From positions 62,001 through 126,000 of the forward strand of contig NW_019173951.1 of assembly GCF_001642475.1 (NCBI RefSeq): a stretch of 64,000 nucleotides of DNA, in the 5' to 3' direction. Positions 44,216 to 55,197 of this stretch are shown here, one piece after another (position 1 is the stretch's first letter; each line of letters opens with the position of its first letter). The translations under genes and the position numbers were made by a program. Source of the DNA: Fonsecaea monophora (Eukaryota; Ascomycota; Eurotiomycetes; Chaetothyriales; Herpotrichiellaceae). A model generated the notes under the pieces. That model searched no databases. It saw nothing but the letters and a program-made list of their open reading frames with translations, and was not told the origin of the DNA.

Positions 44216-46656
44216 ACAACCATCGGAGCATCTTCTTTAAAGGTGTCCATTTCCTTCGTCAGCACGAGTATGGTCCTGGTGCATTTTTCCTCAGCACTAC
44301 AGAATACATATTTGATCGGAGCACATTACGATTTGAAAGGGAGGATCCAGGGGGCGCTTTTCCCAAAAGGCTTGATCTGCACTTTTGTACATACTGCGGT
44401 ACAGGCATATCGTACCCGGAGGAACCAGGGTCCAAAATCCAGAGGCAATTCGCGAGACTCAGGCAGTTCTCGCTCAGCACACGGCCTGCTCTTGGTACTG
44501 CGTTCATTACCTCCTGTCATACCCTACTCGAGGTCATATTTGGGATCAATTGAGCGTAAGGACATGGTTCGACCATCACCATTCCGACTACGAGAACATG
44601 ATGTGCGTTGTGCACCGATCGCATCACCAAAGAAGTGTCACCACCTTAGATTTGACATGAGACGCAGATTAAACACTTTATCAGTGTAGCTTGTCTCCAA
44701 TGTCTCAGCGAAACAAAGTCCAACAAGCGCCACTAGGGGGACGGCAGTATTAATTAGGGACTGCACAGAACACCTTCGCAAGAGCGACGAACCTCTCTGA
44801 TCAGGATGATCCCATCTATAAGACGACATCAGTTTTGTGGAGGAAGAGGGCAGAAGGAGGGTTGGATGGGCAACGGCCGTTGCCTCTGTTATTCTTTGTT
44901 TTCGAACCCGATTAGTAACAGGTGTTTGGTAAGATCGGCGGCCACGTTGTGATGATTAAAGGATCTGATACTGTTCGTCATTCGATCGTCACGATTAACT
45001 TCTCCACCTGCGATCTGCGACTACACGTCAACTCGACGAGGTAGGGAGGACTCGATGGCATTTGTGGCATTGCGGTCGCATTCTTGACCGGGTGACGAGG
45101 ATAGCGCAATCTTTCCTTGACGTTCACCGGATTGCCATGGACGACAGGTCTCACGAGATAGGGGGATCATTGTCTTATTATCTATAAGTCAGAATTGCAG
45201 GGAGCACTCTGGCCCGCGGGGCGCGCCTTGCAATATGATTCCTTTCCTCTCTGAACCGTCAGCAGCTGACTTGACCTGAGCGACCAGATGCGAAGGACTC
45301 CCATAGAGGTTCACGAGGTCGTGCTCATATGCGACAATTATTGATGATTTCGCTTCACTTGGCCCCCAAAGCAATAATATGTGAACCTGGGATGCCTCAG
45401 AAAACATTTCGGCTCGACAGGGCAATTTCATTCCGGCGCCAGGTTCGTTCTTATAGGTAGACACCATTTTTAGATCATTCTGACAAAGCCTCTGCTTGAC
45501 ACATGATTTCATGTATTACTGTTCCTCCTGTCGTTTGCGGGGTGGTCAGGGTTCTCGGCCTTGCCGTTTTCCTTATAAAAGGGCTTCGGGCGCGGGACGA
45601 GGGACAGATGCTGACCTTTGTCCATTAATATTGTTGTTATGGCGCAAAGTGTGGCCAGGTGAATATGGTCAAGTGCAGCCACAGATCTCCAGACCCGATC
45701 GTATTCGTACCCGTGAGAGTAGGAGCCGGTGTTTGGATCTGTTGCAGGGGAAATGGATCCAAGTAATAGTCGCTGTGCCATTTAGCCAGCTGCCCCTGAA
45801 CGAGACGCGCTAGTCCGAGATAGGAAACGCTAACGCCCCTGGCTTGAACCTTGGCACGTAGAGCTATCGATTGGGGCCAATGATCTATCAGCCTTATAGC
45901 TATGGGCAGACCCACTTGAACATGAAGAGCCTGGCACGCCTGGCCAGGAGATTTGATGTCGATGCCACAAACAACTTGGTGACCTCCGGCAAAAAGGTTG
46001 CGCTCACACAACGCCCATCATCCATCTGAGAGGCTTTCGCCGCTTACGCCATCCGATCGTGAGGCGGCTCCAGGTGGTATTATCTTCAAACTCGCGCCCC
46101 CTTCCTCCTCAAGCCACCCGCAGGCATCAGAATCCTCCTGATTTCCCCTCGGTCTCGCACAGGGTTGTCTGTCGGACTCGATTTCATCCTTGAAGAATGT
46201 CACCTCAGAAGCGCTTCGATGGTGTTAGATCCCAAAAGGGACAGAATCTCCTTGTATGGTACTCTCATTGTCCCCAATTTCGGGCCTAGATCCAACGGTA
46301 AGGGTGTTCCAGATTGATGGGTGGAGAGCCCTTCGATCATCCGCTCCTAGGGCGCCTCGTCGCAGAGGGGAATGGTACAGACGCTTTCGCCTAAGATCTC
46401 ATGCAATACATATGGGTCGCGTTTTGACTTTATGATTTATTGATTTTCCTTTTCTCTCTCTCTCTCTCCCTCTCTCTTGTACGCTTCCATTCATTACAGT
46501 GTTTACCTTTGCGTTTGCAGGCTATTGCTTGCGTCCAGTCCTTCCTTAACGGGCCTTTTCAGCCCACACACTCCTTCGCTGCGTGATTTTTTGGCCTTTT
46601 GCTTCTTCCAATTCGTTCTTTTTTTTTGTTTCGTCCTACGAGGATAACGCTACATC
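44216..46656. other. Long intergenic region, 2.4 kb
   Basis: Largest gap in the window, between the permease gene and the chitinase gene. Frames up to about 120 codons exist on both strands but show no domain or coherent splicing. The downstream 200 bp, with the pyrimidine tract, is the chitinase promoter. Confidence 0.45.
46447..46478 (+). promoter_or_regulatory. CT-rich tract upstream of the chitinase gene
   Basis: A run of CT repeats about 180-210 bp upstream of the chitinase ATG. CT-rich blocks just upstream of transcription starts are common in highly expressed filamentous-fungal genes, so it may mark the core promoter. Confidence 0.4.
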
Positions 46657-49253
46657 ATGCATTCCAACATGTTCGCCGCCAGCTTGCTGGCCACGGCGGC
46701 GTTCATTTCATCTACAATCGCAACACCAATGTTCGGAGCACGCTCCGCTGTCGCAAAGAGGGCTCCGTCTCAACCAAGCTTGGCAGTCTACTGGGTGAGG
46801 CGAAAAGGCATATGGGGGTAACGCGTGGGACTCCGGGCTGATCGTGTTATAGGGACAAGGACCAAACCAGAAACGTTTGGCCGAATTCTGCGCGGATACT
46901 ACCATGGACATCATCCCCATCGGTTTCGTCAATGTCTTCCCGGATCAAACAGGTGGCCCAGGAACGAACTACGGGAATGCTTGTGGCGGTGTCACCTGGA
47001 AGTCGCCAGAGGGTGTCCAGACCAATGTCTTCACGACGTGTGGTCAAATCGCGACTGATGTCGCCATCTGCCAGGGCATGGGCAAAAAGATTCTTGCCTC
47101 GATTGGCGGTGCAGAGTCTGGAAACTTCATCGCCACCTCAGACTCTGCAAAGGACTTTGCCGACTTTCTTTGGGGTGCATTCGGTCCAGTCCAGGATCCT
47201 ACCCTGGTGGATTATCCCCGACCGTTTGGCCTGAATACCGTCGTCGATGGTTTCGACTTGGATATCGAGTCAGGAAGCAACTTCGGATACGCCGACCTGG
47301 TCAATCAACTGCGAGTCCGGTTCCAGGAAGACACTTCCAAGAGCTACATCATCTCGTCGGCACCACAGTGTGTTGTGCCGGACGCTCATCTCGACGACGC
47401 CATCAAAAACTCCATCATCGATTATGTGTACGGACCACACCCTGATTCTCATCCCCCTTGTTGAGAATTCACTGCTAACACTTGCTAGATTTGTCCAATA
47501 CTACAACACCGATTCCTGCTCGGCAGCATCGTTGTTCAGCTCAGGCTCCCTCAACACTGCCGCCGACATCACTTTTGGCTGGGCCCAATGGCTGAAGCAG
47601 AACTCCAAGAACCAGAACATCAAGATGTTCTTGGGTCTGCCCGCGTCAAACATCGCCGCTAATCCCAACCACTACCTGAGCCTGGACCAAGCCCAGGCTT
47701 TGATCGAGCAGTATGCGTGCTCAAGTACGTATCAGTCTCTATTCGGAGGTGTGATGCTTTGGGAGGCGACCTACTCGGACAACAACCAGCAGAACGGGAA
47801 GAGCTATGCTGCCAACATCAAGGATATCTTTGGCAAGCTCTCTTGCGCACCGCCAACGACGACGAGCACATCGACAACGACCACTACCACAACCACAAGC
47901 ACCACCACCACGACCACCACGACAACAACCACTACTACAACCACCACTACCACCACGACAACCACAACGACTTCGCCAATTCCCACTACCACGACCACGA
48001 CCACGACAACCACTACTAGCGAAGTGGTTGCCCCCACCTCGACCTCGACTTCGTCTTCGACCACGACAACCACCACCGAGATTCCGGCCGTAACAACGTC
48101 GAGCACTACGTCGTCGTCCTCTGTTCCAACCACCACTTCTGAAAGCACAACCACGACCACTTACAGCCATAGTCTCGGACCGATTGGTGGATCTACGACG
48201 ACCAGCTCTGAGTCTTCTTCCACGTCCACCTCGACCACAACCACCTACAGCAACACGCTTGGACCTATTGGTGGATCTACAACCACAAGCAGCTCGACTA
48301 CGACCACCGCCAGCAGTACGCTTGGCCCCATTGGTGAAACCACGACGACAAGCAGCTCGACCACAACCACGTACAGTCACACTCTCGGCCCCATTGGTGA
48401 AACAACTTCAAGCAGCACCATGCCGCCGGCTGTGACCACCAGCTCATATAGCCACTCGCTGGGCCACGGCTCGTCCACTTCGTCGGTCTATGTCAGCCCT
48501 GCAACAACTACTAGCGCTTCTACCGCATCCACGACCGGCTGGCAATGGGGAGACTGGACTTCCGCTGGCAGCAGCCCGGTTGATCCCACCTCGACGAAGA
48601 CCACAACGACAAGCGCGCCGGTGAGCTGGGCAGACTGGTCTGCCACAACGAGCGCAACTGGTCAGTACATAGTTACCGTATGGACCACGGTATACACCGA
48701 CATCGGCCCCAACGGCTACACGACGCATCCGTACCACTACACCACCACAGTCCCTGTTGCAGCAGCCACGACCACTGCACCATTCGTGTGGCCTACTAAC
48801 GCCGATGGATGCCCCCGGGGATTCCACACCACAGTGACGGTCTGCTCTGTGTGCGCTCCCACCGTGGTTACGGTGACTTTGACTGTTCCCGAGGCCACCG
48901 CTACTGCCGTTATGACCCAGACTGTTGTGCCTGTCCGGCCCACAGACGTAGCAGCAGCGCCCGTGCACCCATCCGGCACTGAGACTCCAGTCGCCGCTGC
49001 TTCCTCGACCTGGACCTACTCACAGCCTGCTGGTAACGGAGCCAGTACCCCCGTCGCAGCAGCAACCACCTCTGCAGGCAGCAACAGCGGATGGCTCGCA
49101 CCATCTCCCTCGTCTGCGTCCTCCACTCCCGTGGCACCTATCAGCATCACCCCCTTCACGGGCGGTGCCACTGCTGCCCAGAGCCAGCTGCCCGGCACTA
49201 TGCTGAGCGTGGTCATCTGCGCCGCCGTTGCGATCAGCGGGTTGTTCTTGTAA
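46657..49253 (+). CDS. GH18 class III chitinase, Ser/Thr-rich and GPI-anchored
   Basis: Exons 46657-46794, 46853-47427 and 47489-49253 join in frame; 825 aa. A signal peptide (MFAASLLATAAFISSTIA after a short MHSN) leads into a GH18 barrel: SLAVYWGQGPNQKRLAEFC, IGFVNVFPD, KKILASIGGAESGN, and the catalytic DGFDLDIE at 178-185 (Glu185 as acid/base), then NQNIKMFLGLPAS and FGGVMLWEATYSDNN. From about residue 350 a long Thr/Ser tail begins, with (ACN)n-encoded Thr runs, 4-5 copies of a LGPIG-containing repeat, then Ala/Val/Pro-rich sequence. It ends in a hydrophobic GPI-signal-like segment (SVVICAAVAISGLFL). Class III wall chitinases of this layout remodel the cell wall. The tail is probably O-mannosylated. 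Confidence 0.92.
47858..48150 (+). repeat. (ACN)n Thr-coding low-complexity tract
   Basis: Imperfect ACC/ACA/ACG/ACT trinucleotide array coding long Thr runs in the chitinase tail; its reverse complement makes spurious Val-rich frames. Confidence 0.8.
48162..48478 (+). repeat. LGPIG tandem repeat in the chitinase tail
   Basis: Four units built on Y/A-S-x-x-LGPIG-[GE]-[ST]-TTTSS, beginning near 48162, 48244, 48310 and 48370, plus a decayed fifth (YSHSLGHG, near 48446). Unit spacing is about 60-82 bp, and units differ mostly by synonymous or conservative changes. Confidence 0.85.
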
Positions 49254-50133
49254 AGCGTGCGTTGCGTTTATAACGGATTGCTTTTTTGAATTTTGGGCGT
49301 GGGCCAAACACACATTTTGTTGAGATTTGGCCCTGCGACGTGAGCAGAGGGAAAGAAAAGGACAATAGGTAACGAACGACCCGATCTTGACATCTATCTA
49401 TCTATCTACCTACCACATACCACATACCACACAAATACGTCCTCCCATAGCATACATAGGAAGCAGGTAGCGGCTGATTTTGAATTTTCGATCTTTCACC
49501 ATTGGTGATCACTTTTTTTGAGCGATGCTCTTCATTGCACATATGTATATATTATATATATATATATATGTATGGCTATGAGGAGCTTGCAAACACAATT
49601 AAGCACGGTATATAGCTGCAAAATCAATTAACCGTCGAAGCCGCTGCTCAGACGGCATACCAGCCTCGGAGACTCGTAAATCCGCGTCGGGGTCACACTC
49701 GTGCATAGCCCTCGTCCTTTTTGCGTCGTCAGACTGACGAATACGAAGGAGAGAAATTCAATAACATGCATAATTAACGGTGCCAGTAACGCGTCCTCTA
49801 GACCAGAGTGGCTTCCGCACGTGGTTGGACGGACAGAATGGGAAGGATGTTGATGTGTGCGGAGACAAAGATGGAGACACAAAATCCCAATGGGCCACAA
49901 TCCCCTTCCCATTATTCCGCCTCGTACCACCCACCACTCATCACTCGCCACCATCATCGCTACAACCCCTTCATTAGTTGTCGCGTATAGTAGCTATTTC
50001 TTGTGGTCTATTCTAATGCGCACACTCTTTTCAGCATGACAGTCACCCGCACGCAGGCGGGGAAAACCCCCAAGTAAGGCCATTTATCCGCACCTAAAAC
50101 CCCCCCTGCGGCGCGGGAAACCCCCTTTGCTAA
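49254..50133. other. Intergenic region with AT microsatellite
   Basis: Chitinase 3' UTR and ERG4 promoter. Apart from the (TA)n tract at 49541-49570 and the tandem CTAT/CCTA and ACCACAT units near 49392-49440, nothing is recognised. Confidence 0.5.
49541..49570. repeat. (TA)n tract
   Basis: Imperfect alternating TA run about 290 bp downstream of the chitinase stop codon. Probably neutral or a 3'-end AT-rich element. Confidence 0.8.
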
Positions 50134-51897
50134 ATGCTGGGCAGGAAAACAGTACGGCCGGACTATGTCGAAACACCGGGCACTTATGGCAAGCCTCGAC
50201 CGCGTAAATCTCTTGCTCCTGTTACTGTCGAGGAACATGGCGTGCAAGGCCAAATTGTTGAAGATTCGGACGATAACGACACGGACACTATTCCGTCGCG
50301 ACGACGCGTCGATCGAGCTGAGCCCAAAAAAACAAATGGATACGCCGATGGACATATCAAACCTAGAGAAAATGGACACGTGACCAAGACGAAAAGCAAA
50401 GAGAAGGTCAACTCGGAGCAGAAATTGGTTGACGGATGGCGACCTGGAATGGATCCCAAGGTCGACTCATCGGGACATTTTGAATTCGGAGGACCGTGGG
50501 GAGTGACTGCGATGATGGTCGGCTTTCCGCTGCTGATGTACTACATGTGGATCGGTGCAACATACTACGATGGCAAGTTCCCGACTCCGAAAGAGGGCGA
50601 GTCTCTACAAGATTTCCTCTACGGCCTCTTTCGCATGGCGTACTACGGTGCATGGCCCTCGACAAAAGCCTGGGTCATTTACTGGGCCTTCTGCATCTTT
50701 GAAAGCGCATGTTACTGCTTGATGCCGGGGATCTGGACAAAGGGCAAACCGCTGCCTCATGAAAACGGACTCAGATTGGACTATTACTGCAGTGGAACGT
50801 GGTCTTGGTGGGCAACCATCATCGTGGCCCTTTGCCTCCATTTCTCTGGCCTCTTCAAGCTCTACACCATTATTGACGAGTTTGGCCCGCTCATGTCTGT
50901 GGCGATTATTTCCGGCTTCGCTGTGGCAATCATTGCATATGCCTCAGCCATTTATCGGGGCAAGCAGCACCGTATGACGGGGTATCTGATGTACGACTTC
51001 TTCATGGGCGCCGAGCTGAACCCCCGCATGTTTGGAATTCTGGACTTCAAGATGTTCTTCGAGGTTCGCATGCCATGGTATATCCTGTTCCTGATAACGT
51101 TAGGGACGGCAGCACGGCAATACGAACTCTACGGGTACGTGTCTGGCGAAGTCGGACTCTTGCTCATGGCACACTTTCTCTACGCAAATGCGTGCAGCAA
51201 AGGCGAAGAACTCATCGTGCCGACCTGGGATATGTACTTTGAGAAATGGGGCTTCATGCTGATCTTCTGGAACATGGCTGGCGTGCCCCTGACCTACTGC
51301 CATTGCACCATCTACCTGGCCAACCACGCCCCAAGCACGTATGTGTGGAACAAATATGCCCTTGGCGTATTGTTCGTGGCATACCTGTTTGTTTACTGGG
51401 TTTGGGACACCACAAACAGCCAAAAGAACCGCTTCCGAACAAAGGAATCTGGTGGTGCTGTTACACGAAAAGCATTCCCACAGCTACCCTGGCAGACGGT
51501 CGAAAACCCAAAGGTCATCGTATCGGAAAATGGGGGAACGATTCTTGCGGATGGCTGGTGTAAGTTGTCTCGAGCCCATCTTGATACCTCAACTAACAGC
51601 TTTTTCTGCAGATGGCTATGCGAGGAAGATCCATTACACCTGTGATCTCTTCTTTGCTCTGTCTTGGGGAGCTGTGACGGGTTTCAGATCCCCCTTCCCG
51701 TGGTTCTATCCTCTCTTCTTCACAGCAATGATCATTCATCGAGCCACACGCGATATCCAGAAATGCCGGAAGAAGTACGGCAAGGCTTGGGAGGAGTATG
51801 AGAGACAAGTCCCATACTTGTTCATCCCTGTGAGTTTTAGACAAACCCTTCGGCCGACTTTCCTTTGAGACTGACAGCTTGTTAGTATGTATTCTAA
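50134..51897 (+). CDS. erg4: C-24(28) sterol reductase (ERG4)
   Basis: Exons 50134-51559, 51612-51829 and a 12-nt terminal exon 51886-51897 join in frame; 551 aa. The last exon encodes only Tyr-Val-Phe and the stop, restoring the VPYLFIPYVF ending typical of ERG4. About the first 110 residues are charged and cytosolic, then 8-9 membrane segments follow. Family blocks: FGGPWGVTAMMVGFPLLMYY, LRLDYYCSGTWSWW, MTGYLMYDFFMGAELNPRMF, GILDFKMFFEVRMPWYILFL, CHCTIYLANHAP and the C-terminal YGKAWEEYERQVPYLFIP. The FFEVRMPW region and YVF end fit ERG4 rather than the delta-14 reductase ERG24. It catalyses the last step of ergosterol synthesis in the ER membrane using NADPH. Confidence 0.9.
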
Positions 51898-52041
51898 ATT
51901 GCGTGAAGACGACAGCCATGGGCCTCACTGGCGACTGCCGCTTGGCGTCCAAGGTTTAGCGTGACTTAAATATCTGCTCTTTGATTTCCTGGATAGAAAA
52001 TCTTCTTTTCACTGTCCTTTTTTTTTTGCAAAATCAAAATG

Positions 52042-52051
52042 TATATATAAA
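52042..52051 (+). promoter_or_regulatory. TATA box
   Basis: TATATATAAA preceded by a T-run and AT-rich sequence, 35 bp before a perfect hairpin and about 70 bp before an ATG; a strong match to a core TATA element. Confidence 0.55.
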
Positions 52052-52085
52052 GCGCTCCGCGCCGTCCACCCCGGTCGCCGACGAC

Positions 52086-52125
52086 ATCATGGTCTCGGCG
52101 CTGCACTGAGCGCCGAGACCATGAT
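52086..52125. repeat. Perfect 17-bp inverted repeat (hairpin)
   Basis: Arms 52086-52102 (ATCATGGTCTCGGCGCT) and 52109-52125 are exact reverse complements around a 6-nt loop (GCACTG). The right arm includes the ATG at 52121. It could form a stable RNA stem or be a dimer-binding operator-like palindrome. Confidence 0.95.
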
Positions 52126-52333
52126 CGTCTTCACTACCGTCGCCCTCGTTAGCACGACTTTTTCTGCCGGCGCCCTTTGCTCTGAGTTGGATTTTGATAT
52201 TTCTTTGAATTCTTTTCTCCCTCACTCTCAACCTTCTTCGCCATCTCCCAGCTCACCTCTCTCTCACGAAGAACCTTTATTCAAAGAATATCATCATCAC
52301 CTGGAAGACAGCGACAGTTTTGAACTGCTCTGA
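52121..52333 (+). CDS. Possible small secreted protein
   Basis: A 70-aa frame starting within the hairpin's right arm and about 70 bp after a TATA box. The N-terminus MIVFTTVALVSTTFSAGALC reads like a signal peptide; the rest is Ser/Pro-rich with a His/Glu/Asp-rich end. No family is recognised. It may instead be part of the 5' leader of the membrane-protein gene at 52751. Confidence 0.22.
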   Translation: MIVFTTVALVSTTFSAGALCSELDFDISLNSFLPHSQPSSPSPSSPLSHEEPLFKEYHHHLEDSDSFELL

Positions 52334-52750
52334 CAAGACAACAGTCCATCCAGTACGTGTCTGACTCTGCCCATGGCAGTGTTTTCTCCTGTTCAGTGAC
52401 ATTTCAGATCTTGCTATCTGAAACGGTGTCACTGAACCATCTCATTCACGTGTTGTTGCAACTGGGTGATATCAAGTCACTGACCTTTGTCGCAGCTCAA
52501 GCACAGACAACCTCAATCACAAATCTTACCAATCTCCCAACCTCTACTTGCCTTGAACTGCGAGCAAGTCACCAAGATACGGAAGAGTTTGTGTGTGGTG
52601 TCCCCGACAGATCAGAAGACAAAGAAGACCACAGAGTCGAACAGTGAGTCTCCATCACCTTCATAAGAGTGTGTATATAGGCGTTGACAAGTTCGTGACA
52701 GGATCTTCATCTCAAGGAAAAACTCATCCACCACTTTTTGACAAGCAATC

Positions 52751-53701
52751 ATGAGAACCGCAACCTTGATCACGGCACTTTTCGTCGCTGTCTTGTGTGG
52801 CGTTGGCTTCCAGACCGCGGATCCTCCACCATTTCATGGTGTTGGTTTCCTCACCTCGCTGAACGGGTCGATCCAGACCAGCAGCGATGGGTTCCTGGCC
52901 AATCTACCCACCAAGACTCCGACTCCAGTCACTGCAGCACCTCCACCGAGTCTTGCGCCAGCCGGTTTACCTTTCACTCTGTCGACTTTTATCTTCTCAA
53001 GTTCTGCTATGGCTCCGGTGCCCGCGCCCCCAGTCGAGACCACCACTGTCACAGCTACCAGCATCAGTACCACGACGGCCTTAGAGAGCAGCACTGCCAC
53101 TGCCGGTCCAGTTTCGACCTCGTCGTCTTCGATCACTCCAACTGTTCTTATCACCACGATCACGGTTTTGCCTCTGCCTGCGACTCCTACCGGAAATAAT
53201 AGCTATACCACGGCAAACAAAACCACAAGTGATCTTCCTGGAGCGACGACTTCTGCGACCACGACTCCTCTCACCACAGCTACATCCAACAGTACCGGCG
53301 CCGAGCCTGGCGAGCACAAGACGCTCAGCCACGGCCAGAAACTTGCCGCAATCATCGCGCCCATTTTGGGGTTGTTCGCGATTGCCATCGCCGCCTTTGT
53401 TGGGTACTGGCTAAGGACCCGTCGCCTGGAGCGCCAGCGAGCAGACCGCCTGGAGCAGCGGGCCCGCTGGTTCCGACAAGACCACAACGACTGGATCCGA
53501 GCCCAGATGAGCTCGTTCGACGACAGCAAGATTGGCCGGAACCCGATCGTGACGCCGGCTCCGAGCTACGACACGATCTGTCGCCCGAGAACTCGCCCTC
53601 GGCAGTTCTCCGGGTCGACGGTCGTCGTCAACCGCTCGGAGGAGGCGTTTGTCGATCGGGTGGTTCGTCGACGCGGCGCCGTCGAGAACCTGCGCGACTA
53701 A
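52751..53701 (+). CDS. Mucin-like single-pass membrane protein (sensor-like)
   Basis: Single exon, 316 aa. A signal peptide (MRTATLITALFVAVLCGVGF) is followed by about 175 residues rich in Ser/Thr/Pro/Ala with a few N-glycosylation sequons (NNS, NKT, NST). A membrane segment lies near 199-218 (IIAPILGLFAIAIAAFVGYW), and the cytosolic tail begins with a basic stop-transfer LRTRRLERQRADRLEQRARW. The layout matches cell-wall-stress sensors of the Wsc/Mid2 kind, but no WSC Cys-rich domain is present, so Mid2-like or simply an uncharacterised mucin-like protein is the better description. Its position after chitinase and ERG4 hints at cell-surface biology, but no functional link is shown. Confidence 0.7.
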   Translation: MRTATLITALFVAVLCGVGFQTADPPPFHGVGFLTSLNGSIQTSSDGFLANLPTKTPTPVTAAPPPSLAPAGLPFTLSTFIFSSSAMAPVPAPPVETTTVTATSISTTTALESSTATAGPVSTSSSSITPTVLITTITVLPLPATPTGNNSYTTANKTTSDLPGATTSATTTPLTTATSNSTGAEPGEHKTLSHGQKLAAIIAPILGLFAIAIAAFVGYWLRTRRLERQRADRLEQRARWFRQDHNDWIRAQMSSFDDSKIGRNPIVTPAPSYDTICRPRTRPRQFSGSTVVVNRSEEAFVDRVVRRRGAVENLRD

Positions 53702-54156
53702 GTGCGCACCGGCAGGATGGTTGGTGGTGGTGGTGGTGGTGGTGGTAGTGGTAGTGGTGGACATGGGTGGATTTTCTTCCGGCGCGAACAGAGCCGAATC
53801 TGTCTTTTCAGACAGCACGTGAAACAGAGTGTCACATGACACAATCAAATTGAGCTTTTCACATCAGACGCGTTCTTCTCTCCTTCTACCGTTGTACTCG
53901 TGTAAGCCTGTAACATCGACGAGTATTGTCTGCTCCGCACGCGCCGTGTCCATCAGACTACTGATTTCGAAGAGGATGATGTGCAGCGTTGTGCGACGCC
54001 TTATGCACCGTCTGGAGTATGAGATCTCTCATTGCTGCTACCTAGGCGCGAACTTGGTCTATCGTCCATAACACCGACATCACCATCGCCGTTTACGCCG
54101 ATCTCATCGCCTACGCCGTCACCCACTCAGACGGTGTCGAACGCCAGATATCACAG
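53702..54156. other. Convergent 3' intergenic region
   Basis: 3' UTRs of the membrane-protein gene (+) and the NmrA-like gene (-). Contains a (GGT)n tract, listed separately. Confidence 0.5.
53718..53760. repeat. (GGT)n microsatellite
   Basis: About a dozen GGT/AGT units just after the stop codon of the mucin-like gene. Confidence 0.85.
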
Positions 54157-55197
54157 TCATGTCTGCGACGGACCGCCCTCCGCAGAGAAGAGCCTCTTTG
54201 CGTACTCGGCCACCGTGACCATCGGGATCCCCTGCTTTGCACTCCACGTCCGCTCCTTGGGCCAGCTGAGGCCCTTGCCCTCGGAGAAGACGACGCGGTA
54301 CCTCTTGAGCTTGTCCTCGGGGTCCGACTCGCTCTCTTTCCTGAGGTAGCTCAGCGGCCATACCTGTCTGACGACCTCCATGCCCAAGGGCGCCACGACT
54401 TGCTCGACCGTGTCCGCGAACGCGCCGTACGTCAGCGTGTCTCCCGCAATGTAGACGGGCGTGTTCGTGGGTGCGTCTGGCGTGAAGAGCAGCGCGGCCG
54501 TGCATTTGCCAATGTCCTCGGCCGTGGTGGCGGTGATGACATCGTCCCAGGAGTTGAGGGCCGTGATTTGGATCTTGTCCCGCGTCGTTTCTTTGCCGGT
54601 CGACGGTATCCTTCTGACCACGCCCCAAGAGTCCTCAAACAGAAAGCTCATAAAGATGCCGCAACTGACGATCACCCAGTCCGTCTTCCTGCCATCGTGC
54701 TGACCCCTCAGCAGCTCCCGCACGTCAATCTGCTCGCTGAACATGCCCTGCCCGCCCTCCCGGCCGATGATGTCGTAGTCCACGCCGTGCTGCCAGGGGA
54801 TGTAATAGGGCACCTGGGCCTCGAGCACCGCGTGGGTGACTTTGGTCATGGTGCCGGGCGGCAGCGTCATCCCGCCGGCGTGCAGCACGGCGGTGAAGGG
54901 TGCAAAGAGCTCCGCGAGTTTCGATTGTGACGACGCCTCGATGTCGCCTGCGATGATGTCCACGCCGCGGCTGCGCAGGAGAGCCTGCTGCGACCGTTGT
55001 GCCGGCGACGGGTTGTTCAGGCTATTCGGCCGGACCAGCAGAGTTACTCTGCTGGTGCCGGGCTCGAAGGCCGGGTGGGCGAGGATGGCATCGAGGATCG
55101 CGAGGCCCAGTTCGCCGGCGCCGAGGACCAGGATCGATTTCGTCCGTGCCGGGAGCTGTAGTTGTCCTTGTCCTTGTCCTTGTTGTTGGGTAGCCAT
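54157..55197 (-). CDS. NmrA/isoflavone-reductase-like NAD(P)-binding oxidoreductase
   Basis: Single exon, 346 aa. After a Gln/Gly-rich start coded by a CTTGTC hexanucleotide repeat comes the Rossmann loop SILVLGAGELGLAILDAILA (GxGxxG), RVTLLVRPNS with the NADP-selecting Arg, and DIIAGDIEASSQSKLAELFA. Mid-chain VPYYIPWQHGVDYDIIGREG and WVIVSCGIFMSFLFEDSWGV fit the atypical short-chain reductases of the NmrA/PCBER group, as do the late ITALNSWDDVITATTAEDIG and PVYIAGDTLTYGAFAD. Members include ether/isoflavone reductases and redox-sensing regulators such as NmrA; the substrate is not deducible. It lies 1.1 kb from a LaeA-like methyltransferase on the same strand. Confidence 0.85.
   Translation of the reverse strand: MATQQQGQGQGQLQLPARTKSILVLGAGELGLAILDAILAHPAFEPGTSRVTLLVRPNSLNNPSPAQRSQQALLRSRGVDIIAGDIEASSQSKLAELFAPFTAVLHAGGMTLPPGTMTKVTHAVLEAQVPYYIPWQHGVDYDIIGREGGQGMFSEQIDVRELLRGQHDGRKTDWVIVSCGIFMSFLFEDSWGVVRRIPSTGKETTRDKIQITALNSWDDVITATTAEDIGKCTAALLFTPDAPTNTPVYIAGDTLTYGAFADTVEQVVAPLGMEVVRQVWPLSYLRKESESDPEDKLKRYRVVFSEGKGLSWPKERTWSAKQGIPMVTVAEYAKRLFSAEGGPSQT

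Larger units (their letters stand above)
51898..52750. other. Intergenic region holding a TATA box, a perfect hairpin and a small ORF
   Basis: Lies between ERG4 and the mucin-like membrane protein gene. Besides the elements listed separately no conventional gene is seen. The 52340-52750 part has intron-like signals (donor GTACGT near 52353), so it may be a spliced 5' leader of the downstream gene. Confidence 0.5.

Noticed and set aside
45189..46011. Frames of about 90-125 codons in the long permease-chitinase gap
   Set aside because: They overlap on both strands, have no recognisable domain and no splice partners.
47739..48380. Minus-strand Arg/Gly- and Val-rich frames over the chitinase tail
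   Set aside because: Reverse complements of the (ACN)n Thr-coding repeats; no independent coding signal.
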